Shown: piece after piece, positions 9,080 through 18,050 of the stretch
How the letters are laid out: each line of letters starts with the position of its first letter
How positions within the stretch are numbered: the stretch's first letter is position 1
NCBI RefSeq assembly: GCF_014643635.1
Contig: NZ_BMJV01000011.1
Coordinates: forward strand, 1-64,000
Source of the DNA: Salipiger pallidus
Lineage (GTDB): Bacteria > Pseudomonadota > Alphaproteobacteria > Rhodobacterales > Rhodobacteraceae
Reading direction: 5' to 3'
Length of the DNA: 64,000 nucleotides
Made by a program: the position numbers and the translations under genes
Notes under the pieces: generated by a model
The model's input: only the letters and a program-made list of their open reading frames with translations
What the model was told of the DNA's origin: nothing
Databases searched by the model: none

Positions 9080-10354
9080 TCAGGCTCCGCAGGCGGAAAG
9101 GTAATCGTGCATCATCGCCTCGACCGCAGCCAGCGCCAGCGGCTCTGCCTGCGCCTTGAGCGTCCCGCCCCGCACGGCAGCATAGCGCGCACCAAGGTAC
9201 TGGCTGATCAGCGTTTCGGGCAGGGTCCTGCCCTCCAGGAGCGCAAAGAGCTCGGCCACCGCCGCCTCGGCATCGGGCTGGGGCCAGTAGTAGCGGATGC
9301 GGTCCGAGTAGCTGAAATGCCGTTGCAGGGCACGTTCCGCGTCAGTGCCTTCGTAGTAGCGGTCCCAGTTGGCCGGCGCGGCCTGCATCACGTCCTCCAT
9401 GGTCTGGCGCAAGGTGCGGGTGCGCTGGCCAGGGAACAGCTCCTCGGCGATCTGGTCGAGCCCGTAGAGCGCCTCGCGCAGCATGAAGGTCAGGCCCGGC
9501 CCGACCTTGAGGATGGCAAAGCCGTCCCGAACCAGCGCGGCCAGCCCGGCGCGGCGCTGGTAATCGGTGGAATGCGCCTCGAAGCAGAGGCCGGGCAGAT
9601 CCTTCAGCGCCTCCGACAGGGGCTGCGCCGCCGCGCTGTCATAGTCGATGACGTTATGGTTGCCGAACTCCACGCCCGGCTGCACCACGGCGGCGATGAC
9701 GCGGGCGAAGGCATCGTCCTCTCCAGCGGCGGCAAAGGCCTTGCGGTGCACCTCGACCGTGGTGCGTGCCGCATCGGGATCGGTCAGCTCGAGCGTGTCC
9801 AGCTCTTCCATTGCACCGCCGGGGATCGGGACCTCGGTGCCGATGATGTAGACCGGGGCAATGCCGCCCTCGGGCCGCGCCGCTTCGGCGGCGGCGGCGA
9901 GGCGGGCGGCGCGGGTGGCGGTGGTGGCATCGTCAAGCGCCACCGGCTCGCCCTTGCAGCCCATGGAGCAATCAAGGTGCAACTTGGTAAAGCCCGCCGC
10001 CGAGAAGGCGCGGATCATCACGTCTGCCTTTTCCATCGCCTCCTCCGCGGGCAGGGCCTTCCACGGGTTGGGGCCAAGGTGGTCGCCGCCAAGGATGAGG
10101 CGGGCGGGGTCGAAGCCCTCGCGCGCGGCGATGTCCTCGACGAAGGTGCGGAAGTCCACGGGGGTCATGCCGGTGTAGCCGCCATCTTGGTTGACCTGGT
10201 TGCAGGTCGCCTCGATCAGCAGGGGCATGGCGGTGGGGGCGGTGGCGCGCATGGCGGCGCGCAGCACCATGGCATTGGCCGAACACACCGACGGAATGCC
10301 CGACGGCCCGGCCTTCTGGCGCCAGCTTGCGATGTCGTGCAGGGGGTTGGTCAT
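9080..10354 (-). CDS. GatZ/KbaZ-family protein, probable D-tagatose-6-phosphate 4-epimerase
   Basis: A 424-residue member of the GatZ/KbaZ family (PF08013), with the N-terminal GIPSVCSANAMVLRAAM, EATCNQVNQDGGYTGM, LGGDHLGPNPW and LDCSMGC motifs. Automatic pipelines name such proteins tagatose-bisphosphate aldolase subunit. Family knowledge: in Agrobacterium tumefaciens a PF08013 member next to a PfkB tagatose kinase converts D-tagatose-6-phosphate to D-fructose-6-phosphate. Here the kinase gene lies immediately upstream (32-base gap), and no GatY/KbaY class II aldolase partner or second kinase is present, which favours the epimerase reading. The exact activity remains inference. Confidence 0.82.
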   Translation of the reverse strand: MTNPLHDIASWRQKAGPSGIPSVCSANAMVLRAAMRATAPTAMPLLIEATCNQVNQDGGYTGMTPVDFRTFVEDIAAREGFDPARLILGGDHLGPNPWKALPAEEAMEKADVMIRAFSAAGFTKLHLDCSMGCKGEPVALDDATTATRAARLAAAAEAARPEGGIAPVYIIGTEVPIPGGAMEELDTLELTDPDAARTTVEVHRKAFAAAGEDDAFARVIAAVVQPGVEFGNHNVIDYDSAAAQPLSEALKDLPGLCFEAHSTDYQRRAGLAALVRDGFAILKVGPGLTFMLREALYGLDQIAEELFPGQRTRTLRQTMEDVMQAAPANWDRYYEGTDAERALQRHFSYSDRIRYYWPQPDAEAAVAELFALLEGRTLPETLISQYLGARYAAVRGGTLKAQAEPLALAAVEAMMHDYLSACGA

Positions 10355-10386
10355 GGGATCTGTCCTAAGTGTTCAGGCTATGGTTT

Positions 10387-11331
10387 TCAGGCGGTTTCGC
10401 TGGCGCTCAGCAGGCTGGCCAGTTCCGCGAGGGTGGAGGTGCCCTCCATGGGGCCAAGCTGCGTAACGGCCCGAGCCCCAGCGGCGTTCGCATGGGCAAG
10501 GGCGCTGGCGGGATCGGCCCCATTCACCCAGAAGCTGACGAAAGCGCCGCCAAAGCAGTCTCCCGCGCCGGTCGGATCGATTTCTTCCACGGCAATCGGC
10601 GCGGCTTCGGTGCGTCCTGCAGCGTTGAAGTGGCTCGCGCCTTCGGCCCCGCGCTTGATAACGATCTCGCCCACGCCGCGCGCGAGCAACTCAGCGACCG
10701 CCTCAGCCTCGGTCCGGGCCTTGGTGAAGAGAAAGATCTCGTCGCCCGAGGGCAGGAACAGGTCGGTCTGCGCCAGCACCTCGTCCAGCGCCTCACGCAG
10801 GCCGGGGGTGCCCAGGATCTCGGGCCTCAGGTTGGGATCGAAGCTGAGCGTTCCGCCGTTTCCCTTCACAACCGCGATCGCCTCCATGGCGCGCTCCGCA
10901 AGGCCGGGAGCCGACAGCGCGGTGCCCATGACATGCATGTGCGTGCAGCTTTCCATCACCGCGCGGCCATTGGGCGTGGCGGGCAGGGTGCCGCAGGCGG
11001 CGTTGGCGATGTTGAAGACGAACACCCGCGAGCCGTCCTCACGGTAGCGCACGAAGGCCGAGCCGGTGGTCTCGCCATGGGCGATCTCGACCCCGCTCAC
11101 GTCCACCCCGTCGGCGCGGAGCCGGTCGAGGTTGAGCTGGCCAAAATCATCCCCCCCCACGCGCCCGAGGATGGCGCAGGGCGTACCGAGCTTGCCCACC
11201 TGATCGATGAAGATGGCAGGCGCTCCCGAGGGGAAGGGGCCAATCAGAGGCTGCGCCTCGAGAAAGCCGCTGCCCTTGGTGGTGGCGACGATCTCCACGA
11301 GGATCTCGCCGACGGTCAGGACCTTTGCCAT
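10387..11331 (-). CDS. PfkB-family sugar kinase, probable D-tagatose kinase
   Basis: A 314-residue ribokinase-like kinase. It has the N-terminal GEILVEI, the PfkB signature region GRVGGDDFGQLNLDRLRADG and the C-terminal catalytic motif EIDPTGAGDCFGGAF, whose Asp is the base. It should phosphorylate a free ketohexose entering through the adjacent ABC importer. Genes of this family (PF00294) beside a PF08013 protein act on D-tagatose to give tagatose-6-phosphate in Agrobacterium, and the same pairing is seen here. Three bases separate it from the permease stop, so it is cotranscribed. 2-keto-3-deoxygluconate or fructose kinase are the alternatives if context is ignored. Confidence 0.85.
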   Translation of the reverse strand: MAKVLTVGEILVEIVATTKGSGFLEAQPLIGPFPSGAPAIFIDQVGKLGTPCAILGRVGGDDFGQLNLDRLRADGVDVSGVEIAHGETTGSAFVRYREDGSRVFVFNIANAACGTLPATPNGRAVMESCTHMHVMGTALSAPGLAERAMEAIAVVKGNGGTLSFDPNLRPEILGTPGLREALDEVLAQTDLFLPSGDEIFLFTKARTEAEAVAELLARGVGEIVIKRGAEGASHFNAAGRTEAAPIAVEEIDPTGAGDCFGGAFVSFWVNGADPASALAHANAAGARAVTQLGPMEGTSTLAELASLLSASETA

Positions 11332-11334
11332 GGC

Positions 11335-12309
11335 TCAGCCCTGCCGCTGCTTGGAGCGCACGTCGAGCCAGACGGCGATGAGGATCACCAGCCCCTTGAC
11401 GATCAGCTGGTAGAAATAGGGCACCGACAGCATGTTCATGCCGTTGTTGAGCACCCCGATGATGAGCGCGCCGATCAGCGTGCCTACCATGGTGCCGACC
11501 CCACCCGCCAGCGATGTGCCGCCCAGCACGGCAGCGGCGATGGCGTCAAGCTCGTAGCTCATGCCAGCGTTGGTCTGCGCCGAATACAGCCGCGAGGACA
11601 GAAGGATGCCCGACACCGCCGCCATCACGCCCGAGATCATGAAGATCTTGATCTTCATCGCATCGACGTTGATCCCGGAATAGAGCGCCGCCTCGCGGTT
11701 GCCACCCGTGAGGTACGCCTTGCGCCCGAAGGTGGTGTGCGCCAGCGCGATATGGTTGACGAGGAACAGCACCACGACGATCCAGATGATGATGGGCAAG
11801 CCGAGGAAGCTGTTCGCGCCGATGGCGATCCAGGTGGGGTCCATGTTCATGGCCGGGGCGCCGCCGGTGGGCAGGCTGACGAGGCCGCGGTAGATGCTCA
11901 TGGTCGCCACGGTGACGATGAAGGATGGCAGCATCAGCTTGGCGGTCATGGTGCCATTGAACAGGCCCAGCACCGCCCCCGCCGCCAGTGTCAGCACCAA
12001 CGCTGGGACAAAGCCCCAGCCCAGCCCGATCACCTGCGCGCCGACCATGCCCGCCACAGCGATGATCGACCCGATGGAAAGGTCGATCTCGCCCAGCAGG
12101 ATCACCCATGTCATCCCGAAGGCGGCAATGGCGATCACGGCCACCTGCTGGAAGATGTTGGTGAAATTGGCCAGCGACAGGAAGCGGTCGTTGGTCACCG
12201 AGAAGATGATGCAGAGCGCCAGCAGCGCCAGCACGATGCCCGCGTACTGGCGGATCATAGCGCGCAGATAGCTATGGCCGGCGGTTTCGGTCGTTGTGGT
12301 ATCGGTCAT
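11335..12309 (-). CDS. Sugar ABC transporter permease (RbsC/AraH family)
   Basis: A 324-residue inner-membrane protein with about 8-10 hydrophobic segments, of the ribose/galactose permease type. Family marks include TWVILLGEIDLSIGSI and the C-terminal LDAIAAAVLGGTSLAGGVGT. It works as a homodimer with the two-domain ATPase encoded just upstream, whose gene it overlaps by four bases (ATGA), so the two are translationally coupled. Length normal. Confidence 0.93.
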   Translation of the reverse strand: MTDTTTTETAGHSYLRAMIRQYAGIVLALLALCIIFSVTNDRFLSLANFTNIFQQVAVIAIAAFGMTWVILLGEIDLSIGSIIAVAGMVGAQVIGLGWGFVPALVLTLAAGAVLGLFNGTMTAKLMLPSFIVTVATMSIYRGLVSLPTGGAPAMNMDPTWIAIGANSFLGLPIIIWIVVVLFLVNHIALAHTTFGRKAYLTGGNREAALYSGINVDAMKIKIFMISGVMAAVSGILLSSRLYSAQTNAGMSYELDAIAAAVLGGTSLAGGVGTMVGTLIGALIIGVLNNGMNMLSVPYFYQLIVKGLVILIAVWLDVRSKQRQG

Positions 12310-13814
12310 TGGACATGTCCCGTGGCAAAGGTCATCACCCTCTCGGGTGTTAGCGTGTCGCGGGGGGCGGTGGTCGCCACGCGGCCCTCGGACATGATCA
12401 TCACGCGGTCGGCAAGCCCCAGCACCTCGGGCAGTTCCGAAGAGACCATGAGGATCGCCGTGCCCTCCGAGGCAAGCTCGCGGATGATGCGGTAGATCTC
12501 GAATTTTGCGCCTACGTCGACGCCGCGGGTGGGCTCGTCAAGGATGAGGATGCGCGGTCTGGTGGCGAGCCACTTGGCTAGCACCACTTTCTGCTGGTTG
12601 CCGCCCGACAGAGTGCCGGTCACTGTCTCGATGGACCCGGTGCGGATGCCAAGGCGCTTGACCTCGCCTTCGGCGGCGGCGCGTTCGGGGCCGCTGCGCA
12701 TGAACCCGCGCCCGGAAAAGCGGTCAAGCGCGGCCATGGTCACGTTGGGCCGCAGCCCGTGCGACAAGACCAGCCCCTGTTCCTTGCGGTTCTCGGTGAC
12801 GAAGCCGATCCCTTGCGTGATCGCCTGCGCGGCGCTGGTGATGCGCACCTCCGCGCCGTCAATCTCGATCCGGCCCGTATCAGGCGGCAGCATCCCGAAA
12901 AGCGCGTTCATCACCTCGGACCGGCCCGAGCCGACAAGCCCGAACACCCCGAGGATCTCGCCCGCCTTCAGAACAAAGCTCACGTCCTCGAAGGCATCCT
13001 TGCGGGTCAGCCCGCTAACGCTGAGCACGGGCGTGTCACTGGGCGAGGCCACGACATCGAGCCGGGGCGGGTAGATCTCGTCCATGCGGCGCCCAACCAT
13101 CATCGCGATCAGCGCGTCGATGGTGGTGTCGTCCTTTTCCACCGTGGCGACATATTCGCCGTCGCGCACCACGGTGATGTCATCCGACAGGCGCATGATC
13201 TCTTCCATGCGGTGCGAGATGTAGATCACCGCCTTGCCCTGCGCGATGAGCTTGTCGATGATCCGGAACAGGATCTCGGCCTCACTGTCCGACAGCGACG
13301 AGGTCGGCTCGTCGAAGATCACCACCCGCGCGTCATGGCTGAGGCCCTTGGCGATCTCGACAAGCTGGCGCTGAGCGATCGACAGGTCCGCCACCCGGGC
13401 GTTCACGTCAAGTGGCAGGCCGAGCTCGGCCACCAGTGCGCGGGCCTGCGCCACCAGCTTGCGGTCCGAGATGAAGCCCATCCGCGTAGGTTCACGCGTG
13501 GCGAGGATGTTCTCGGCAACGGTTAGGTTGTTGCACAAGCTCAGTTCCTGAAAGACGATGGCCAGCCCGGCGGCGGCGGCCTCCTGCGGGGTGCGCGGAC
13601 GGAAATCCTTGCCGCCAAGGGTGATGTCACCCTCGGTGGGCAGCTGCACCCCCGCAAGGATCTTCATCAGCGTGGACTTGCCTGCACCATTCTCGCCAAG
13701 GATCGTGTGAACCCGGCCCGCGCGGACCGTCAGGTCCATGTGCCGCAGCGCGACGATGGGGCCGAAGGTCTTGCGGACCCCGGTCAGGTGCAGGACGACG
13801 TCACAATGCTCCAT
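12306..13814 (-). CDS. Sugar ABC transporter ATP-binding protein, two nucleotide-binding domains (RbsA/MglA family)
   Basis: A 502-residue ATPase with two tandem domains. The first has Walker A GENGAGKST, signature-like DLSIAQRQ and Walker B VVIFDEPTSSL. The second has signature LSGGNQQK and an intact Walker B ILILDEPTRGVDVG. The RBS CCAAAGGAGGCCGCC fits the ATG at 13814. It drives import of the sugar delivered by the binding protein encoded 90 bases upstream. Unlike the ATPase of the second sugar operon in this window, both Walker B motifs are complete. Confidence 0.94.
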   Translation of the reverse strand: MEHCDVVLHLTGVRKTFGPIVALRHMDLTVRAGRVHTILGENGAGKSTLMKILAGVQLPTEGDITLGGKDFRPRTPQEAAAAGLAIVFQELSLCNNLTVAENILATREPTRMGFISDRKLVAQARALVAELGLPLDVNARVADLSIAQRQLVEIAKGLSHDARVVIFDEPTSSLSDSEAEILFRIIDKLIAQGKAVIYISHRMEEIMRLSDDITVVRDGEYVATVEKDDTTIDALIAMMVGRRMDEIYPPRLDVVASPSDTPVLSVSGLTRKDAFEDVSFVLKAGEILGVFGLVGSGRSEVMNALFGMLPPDTGRIEIDGAEVRITSAAQAITQGIGFVTENRKEQGLVLSHGLRPNVTMAALDRFSGRGFMRSGPERAAAEGEVKRLGIRTGSIETVTGTLSGGNQQKVVLAKWLATRPRILILDEPTRGVDVGAKFEIYRIIRELASEGTAILMVSSELPEVLGLADRVMIMSEGRVATTAPRDTLTPERVMTFATGHVQ

Positions 13815-13848
13815 GGCGGCCTCCTTTGGGAACTTTGGCTAAGGGCTG

Positions 13849-13863
13849 GCCCGCCGCGCGGGC
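13849..13863 (-). other. Stem-loop between binding-protein and ATPase genes
   Basis: GCCCGC-CGC-GCGGGC is a perfect 6-base-pair hairpin in the 90-base gap after the binding-protein gene. There is no U-tract, so it is more likely an mRNA-stabilising or attenuating structure that favours expression of the binding protein than a true terminator. Confidence 0.5.
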
Positions 13864-13904
13864 GGGGTGGGACCGGCAGCTGATATACCGCCGGCCCCAA
13901 AGGC

Positions 13905-14792
13905 TTATTGCCCGGTGTAGACGCCCGGAACGATGGGCTGCTCGGCGGGAACCTCTTCGCCGTCCATGATGGCAAGCGCGGTGTCGACCGCCATCTTGCC
14001 CATCTGGTCGGGGAACTGCTGGATCACGCCGATCATCACGGGATCGCTGTCGACCGCGTTCCGCGCCTCTTCCATGCCGTCAAAGCCGATGACCTTGACC
14101 TGCTCGGCGAGCCCTGCGCTTTTCACCGCCACGGCGGCGGCGAGGGCGGCATCGTCACCGAAGCCGAAGATGCCGTCGATCTCGGGGTTGGCCTGCAGCA
14201 TGTTCTGCGCCGCCGCAAGCGCCTCGGCGCGGGTGATGCCGGTCTGCTGTGCGACGATCTCGATACCGGGGAACTCTTCGAGCCCCTTCTTGAAGCCGTC
14301 GATGCGGGCCACGACCGATTGCACGGTGGGATAGTCGATGATTGCCACCTGGCCTTCACCGCCCAGCTGTTCGCCCATCAACTTTGCCGCTTGCACGCCG
14401 CCGGCGTAGTTGTCGGTGCCGATGTAGGAGGTCACGTCCACGCCCGTCGCGGGCACGTCCACGGTGATGACCTCGATCCCGGCGGCCTTGGCCTTCATGA
14501 TCGCGGGCAGAGCGCCCTGGCTATCAACCGGCGAGATTACCAGCACGTCGACACCTTTGACGATGAAATCCTCGACGTCCGCCAGCTGCTTGGACAGGTC
14601 CTGGTTCGCGATGGACACCTCGAGCGGAACGTCTCTGGCCTCGGCCTCGGCCACCATGGCGTTGTTGATCTCGATGTAGAACGGGTGCTGCTGGGTCAGT
14701 AGCGACGCGCCGATACCCTCGGCCGATGCGCCGGTTGCCGCCAGAAGCGCTAGCGTCGTCGACGCAAGGAGATTGCGGGTGATGGTCTTCAT
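13905..14792 (-). CDS. Sugar ABC transporter periplasmic binding protein (RbsB-like), probable D-tagatose binder
   Basis: A 295-residue ribose-type binding protein. The signal peptide is residues 1-24 (ITRNLLASTTLALLAATGASA). The mature protein has the type I periplasmic fold: GASLLTQQHPFYIEINNAM, VDVLVISPVDSQGALPAI, TYIGTDNYAGG-like segments, and GIFGFGDDAALAAAVAVK. It is the first gene of the tagatose operon (binding protein, ATPase, permease, kinase, epimerase, LacI). Its promoter region carries two LacI-type palindromes. The ligand is inferred from the downstream kinase and epimerase genes; a hexose or hexitol is the safe reading. Confidence 0.9.
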   Translation of the reverse strand: MKTITRNLLASTTLALLAATGASAEGIGASLLTQQHPFYIEINNAMVAEAEARDVPLEVSIANQDLSKQLADVEDFIVKGVDVLVISPVDSQGALPAIMKAKAAGIEVITVDVPATGVDVTSYIGTDNYAGGVQAAKLMGEQLGGEGQVAIIDYPTVQSVVARIDGFKKGLEEFPGIEIVAQQTGITRAEALAAAQNMLQANPEIDGIFGFGDDAALAAAVAVKSAGLAEQVKVIGFDGMEEARNAVDSDPVMIGVIQQFPDQMGKMAVDTALAIMDGEEVPAEQPIVPGVYTGQ

Positions 14793-14855
14793 GGTTGTTC
14801 CTCCCAGAACATATGGACGCGCCCATGAAATGCGGGCGGAGTCCCCTCCGATGTG

Positions 14856-14888
14856 TACTCGAGTATAATATAATTTTACTTGAGTAAA
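14856..14888 (-). promoter_or_regulatory. Tandem LacI-type operators overlapping the tagatose operon promoter
   Basis: TACTCGAGTA (14856-14865) is a perfect palindrome, and TTTACTTGAGTAAA (14875-14888) is a palindrome apart from its central dinucleotide. Both share the ACT-NN-AGT core common in LacI-family operators. Their centres are 21 bases apart, two helical turns, so two dimers would sit on the same face. The AT-rich stretch between them gives plausible -10 hexamers (TATATT or TATACT on the minus strand). Assignment to the LacI protein at 8004-9029 is inference from operon membership. Confidence 0.65.
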
Positions 14889-15119
14889 CTATAGAGACGG
14901 GATTTTCTTCAGGCAGAAACGGGATCCCACTCATGAGCTACGATTTGGTATGACCTCGGAGCGCCAATCCGCTGACAGGATGCTCAGCTCCTACCCCAGC
15001 TCTTGTGCACAAATCGCGTGAGAGATCCCCCTCGTGAACCCCGAATGGCAGCAGATCTGAATGAGCAGACCCGCCCCCACCTACAGGACCACCCGATGTG
15101 CGCACTACTTGAAGCGCGC

Positions 15120-16243
15120 GCACCCATTACCTGCGACGGTAGGGGCGTCGGCCCCTTTCCCCCACCATCATTTCGAGGAAGAGCTCGGCCGGTGCCGCCA
15201 TCCGAGACATTTGCGAGGCGCGTTGTTGAGCTGGTCGCAGAGTTGCTTCAGCTCGAGCTCGGTCGTGGCCGCGACGTCGCGCTGCCTTGGAAGCCAGTGA
15301 CCAAGTTGGCGGTTGGTGTTCAGGGCTGTGCCTGTCTGCCAAGACGAGGAGGGGTCGCAGACCCAGGTCTGGGTTCCTAGCTATGCCTGCAGGTGCGGCC
15401 ATGATACGAACTCCGTGCCGCGGTCGAAGGTGAGGGATCTGTGGCCCGCCAGTTCAGATCCCGAACCGCCTTCACGAACTATGTCCCTCTCGGCAGATTG
15501 CGTCATGCTCTAGCACGACGCAACCGCCTGCCGGGCAGTGCATGACCGGTTTTGCGCGCCTGTTGGCGTTCTTCAGCAGCACGACACGTTTGACCAGAGA
15601 AGTGACGTTGGTCTGACCTGGATTGATTGAGCAGCATTAAATCAGCCTCCCAGTGTCCAAATTCCCCGCGGTGTGCGACATCATCCGGGCGGAAGAGGAT
15701 ACTGACATCACGGTCGATTTTCAGCGCGGCGCTTGCGGGCGCGATGTGGTTGGCGGGCCTTTCAGTATTCGGGTAGGTACCACAAAAGCTCCTGCGCCAT
15801 GCCTTCCTTCAAGTAGATGTAGTGGTAGATCGTTTCCTGGCAGACCCGGAGCGTCACACCTTCGTGGACCAGCCGGTTGCCGATTTGCTCGGGCGTCCCG
15901 TCGACCGGCAGGCGCGTGCGCAGCATACTGCCGAGAGGGGGCCGTTCTTGATCCGCTCGACCACCTGATTTCGAAGCTAAGGATGCCGGATCAGCTTGCG
16001 CTGGCGGGCGCCCCGACTGTTGGCTCGGTGATGCGCAGCGGCGCCGTAGTAGCCATCATAGCCCGGCAGGCACTCATCGCTGAACCAGTTTCGTTTGGCC
16101 TTGCGATGATAGTGGCTTTCGAGCGAGGCAACACGCGCGCCATCTCCCGGACAGGGGACTTTGCCAGCTTCCAGCGTTCGATCTGGACACGGTCCATGAC
16201 GCTCAGTTGCGCGCAAATCGCTCCAATGGTAGACTCTCTCCAT
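15120..16243 (-). pseudogene. IS30-family transposase remnant
   Basis: Read on the minus strand, the region contains nearly a whole IS30-family transposase broken by several frameshifts. The N-terminus is MERVYHWSDLRATER at 16243, then IERWKLAKSPVREMAR and RSKATI in a second frame, then DECLPGYDGYYG and RKLIRHP back in the first. The middle part gives GHWEADLMLL (near 15640) and LVKRVVLLKNANRRAKPVM (near 15580). The catalytic C-terminal region gives RSLTFDRGTEFVSWPHLQA (near 15400) and ELKQLCDQLNNAPRKCLGW (near 15215). The order is intact but the frame is not, so the element is dead. It lies between the two large sugar ABC operons. Confidence 0.8.
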
Positions 16244-16988
16244 TAGATAACCATCTGTTTTCTAAGGGGAGTCGCACTTGAGGGTAGCGCGCACCCCTGC
16301 CGCCATGGTTGCCGCGTAATGAGGATTATGAATTATAATTCAACCCTCCGATTGACACTTTTCATGGTCCGTCGCGCCTCAGAGCCCATCATCGGCCTGC
16401 CTTCCGAATGCACAAGGCCGTATGATGGTGGCTATAGCGACCTGGGCCCATATCCGGCTCTCAACAGCCCGAAGACCCTGGGCGACGCCAAGGACTGTGC
16501 AGTGCCGGGGAGGTGCAGTACCGGCCCGCAAATTCCCGGCAGAAACGAACGCAGCGATTGGACTCTGAGGATCGGCACAAGCCACAGGTCGAACAGCAGG
16601 CAGCTCTTCGACCTGTGCAGCGGTCTGCGCGGCCACGGCAGCCTTGCGACGGCGCAGACCGCGATCAGCGCATCGGCCGCACCTGGTACCAGGGTCCCGC
16701 CAAAGGTTCGCGCCGCAACTATGGGCGGTGTGGCCTTGGTCACCTAAGCGAAGCCAAGCTCGAGGCGGATCCGATCAGCATCCTGCAGCCTCAGCGCCCC
16801 CCCTTGGACCGAGACCCTGCCTACGCGGTGGCGGCCTCGCGGGTCCTGACGGTGCACGGCGGGCGGCAGATCGAGCTTGGTACCAGCCGCGGCATCGCCG
16901 GCGGCGACGCCAATCCACAAATAGGTCTGTGGACAACAGTCCGCCACCGCTTGCTATGTTGGTGACTGCCCGGCGACGGCAGGATGGG
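16244..16988. other. Unassigned intergenic stretch
   Basis: About 745 bases between the IS30 remnant and the next permease gene. Open frames exist on both strands but none has a recognisable motif, a good ribosome-binding site or a protein-like composition I would defend. A 12-base palindrome GAATTATAATTC lies at 16330-16341 in a locally AT-rich patch that may be the outer end of the adjacent element. I see no RNA gene. Further decayed transposon sequence is the likeliest content. Confidence 0.4.
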
Positions 16989-18038
16989 TCAGGTCGCGCG
17001 CACCTTGTCGAGCCGGGCAAAGAACAAGCCGGCCACGAGAATGAAGCCGCCAAGGATCGCCGTCTGCCAACTGCTCGGGATGCCTACGAGGATCAGCACG
17101 TTGCTGACCAGCGTGATGAGCAGCACGCCCAGCAGCGTGCCCTGCACCGTGCCCGACCCGCCGGTGATACGGGCGCCGCCGAGGACCACCGCTGCGATGA
17201 CCGGCAGCTCAGTGCCCGCGAGATCGAAGGGGTTGGCAAGGCGGTTGGCGGTGACGTGTATCACCCCCGCCAGTCCCGCCAGCAGACCGGCGAAGGCAAA
17301 GGCAAAGACCCTCACCCGGCCCACCCGGTAGCCCAGCCGCGCCGCGATGTCGGGCTTGCCGCCCACCGCGAAGATCGCGCGGCCGATCATGGTGAAGTTC
17401 AGCATCCACCACGTCAGCAGCGCCGCTACCACCAGCACGAGGAAGTAGACCGGCAGTTCCACTGCCAAGCCACGCTCGGTGGTGACCGAAATCAGCGTAA
17501 GCCGTCCAAAGCCGTCCATCGCGGCGGGAATGTTCATGAAAAGCGCGGTGCCGATGAAGGTCAGCAGGAAGCCGCGAAAGGCGTATTGTGTACCGATAGT
17601 GACAATCAGCGCCGGCGCTTTCAGGACGTTGACCAGCAGCCCGTTGATCGCCCCGAGCCCTGCCCCGGCCACGGCCGCCAGCGCAAGGATCGGCGCCATG
17701 CCAAGCTCTGGCGCCACGTTCACCACGAACAGCGTCAGCGTGTACATGACCAGTGCCCCGATGGCGGTGAACGACACGTCGAGCCCTCCCGAGGCCAGCA
17801 CCACCAGCACCCCGAGTGCGAACAGACCCCGCACCACAGAGGCGCGCAGAATGTCGAAGAGGTTGGCAAGCTGCCAGAAGTCGGTGTTGATCGCCCCCAC
17901 CACGAGGCAGGTCAGCACGATCAGCACCGCAGGGAAGATGGTCGGATGCTGCGCCGACCATGTCCAGAAGCGGCGGCTTGCGGACGGACCCTGCGCGGGA
18001 TCGGCGGCGTGGGAAGTCTCGGTGTTGGTTGTGGTCAT
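16989..18038 (-). CDS. Sugar ABC transporter permease 2 of the DHA-kinase locus
   Basis: A 349-residue inner-membrane permease of the ribose/AI-2 type, with about ten hydrophobic segments. A cytoplasmic N-terminal tail of about 30 residues precedes the first helix (IFPAVLIVLTCLVVGAI). The ASGGLDVSFTAIGAL segment and the C-terminal ELPVIAAVVLGGARITGGSG are family marks. It is the last gene of the minus-strand transporter operon, 12 bases after the ATPase. A second, distinct permease is encoded at the front of the same operon, so the transporter probably uses a heterodimeric channel as rhamnose and AI-2 importers do. Confidence 0.91.
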   Translation of the reverse strand: MTTTNTETSHAADPAQGPSASRRFWTWSAQHPTIFPAVLIVLTCLVVGAINTDFWQLANLFDILRASVVRGLFALGVLVVLASGGLDVSFTAIGALVMYTLTLFVVNVAPELGMAPILALAAVAGAGLGAINGLLVNVLKAPALIVTIGTQYAFRGFLLTFIGTALFMNIPAAMDGFGRLTLISVTTERGLAVELPVYFLVLVVAALLTWWMLNFTMIGRAIFAVGGKPDIAARLGYRVGRVRVFAFAFAGLLAGLAGVIHVTANRLANPFDLAGTELPVIAAVVLGGARITGGSGTVQGTLLGVLLITLVSNVLILVGIPSSWQTAILGGFILVAGLFFARLDKVRAT

Positions 18039-18050
18039 GTCCGGGGGTCC

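Noticed and set aside
9080-10354. Calling this gene a tagatose-1,6-bisphosphate aldolase subunit
   Set aside because: No GatY/KbaY catalytic partner and no tagatose-6-phosphate kinase are present; the kinase pairing supports the epimerase role.
9107-12495. Very long open frames on the plus strand opposite the tagatose operon (646 and 708 codons)
   Set aside because: They are antisense shadows of high-GC genes with strong third-position bias; the minus-strand products carry clear family motifs.
16513-16965. Open frame of 150 codons on the plus strand in the unassigned stretch
   Set aside because: Rich in Arg, Gln and Pro without any domain, no ribosome-binding site, and located beside decayed transposon sequence.
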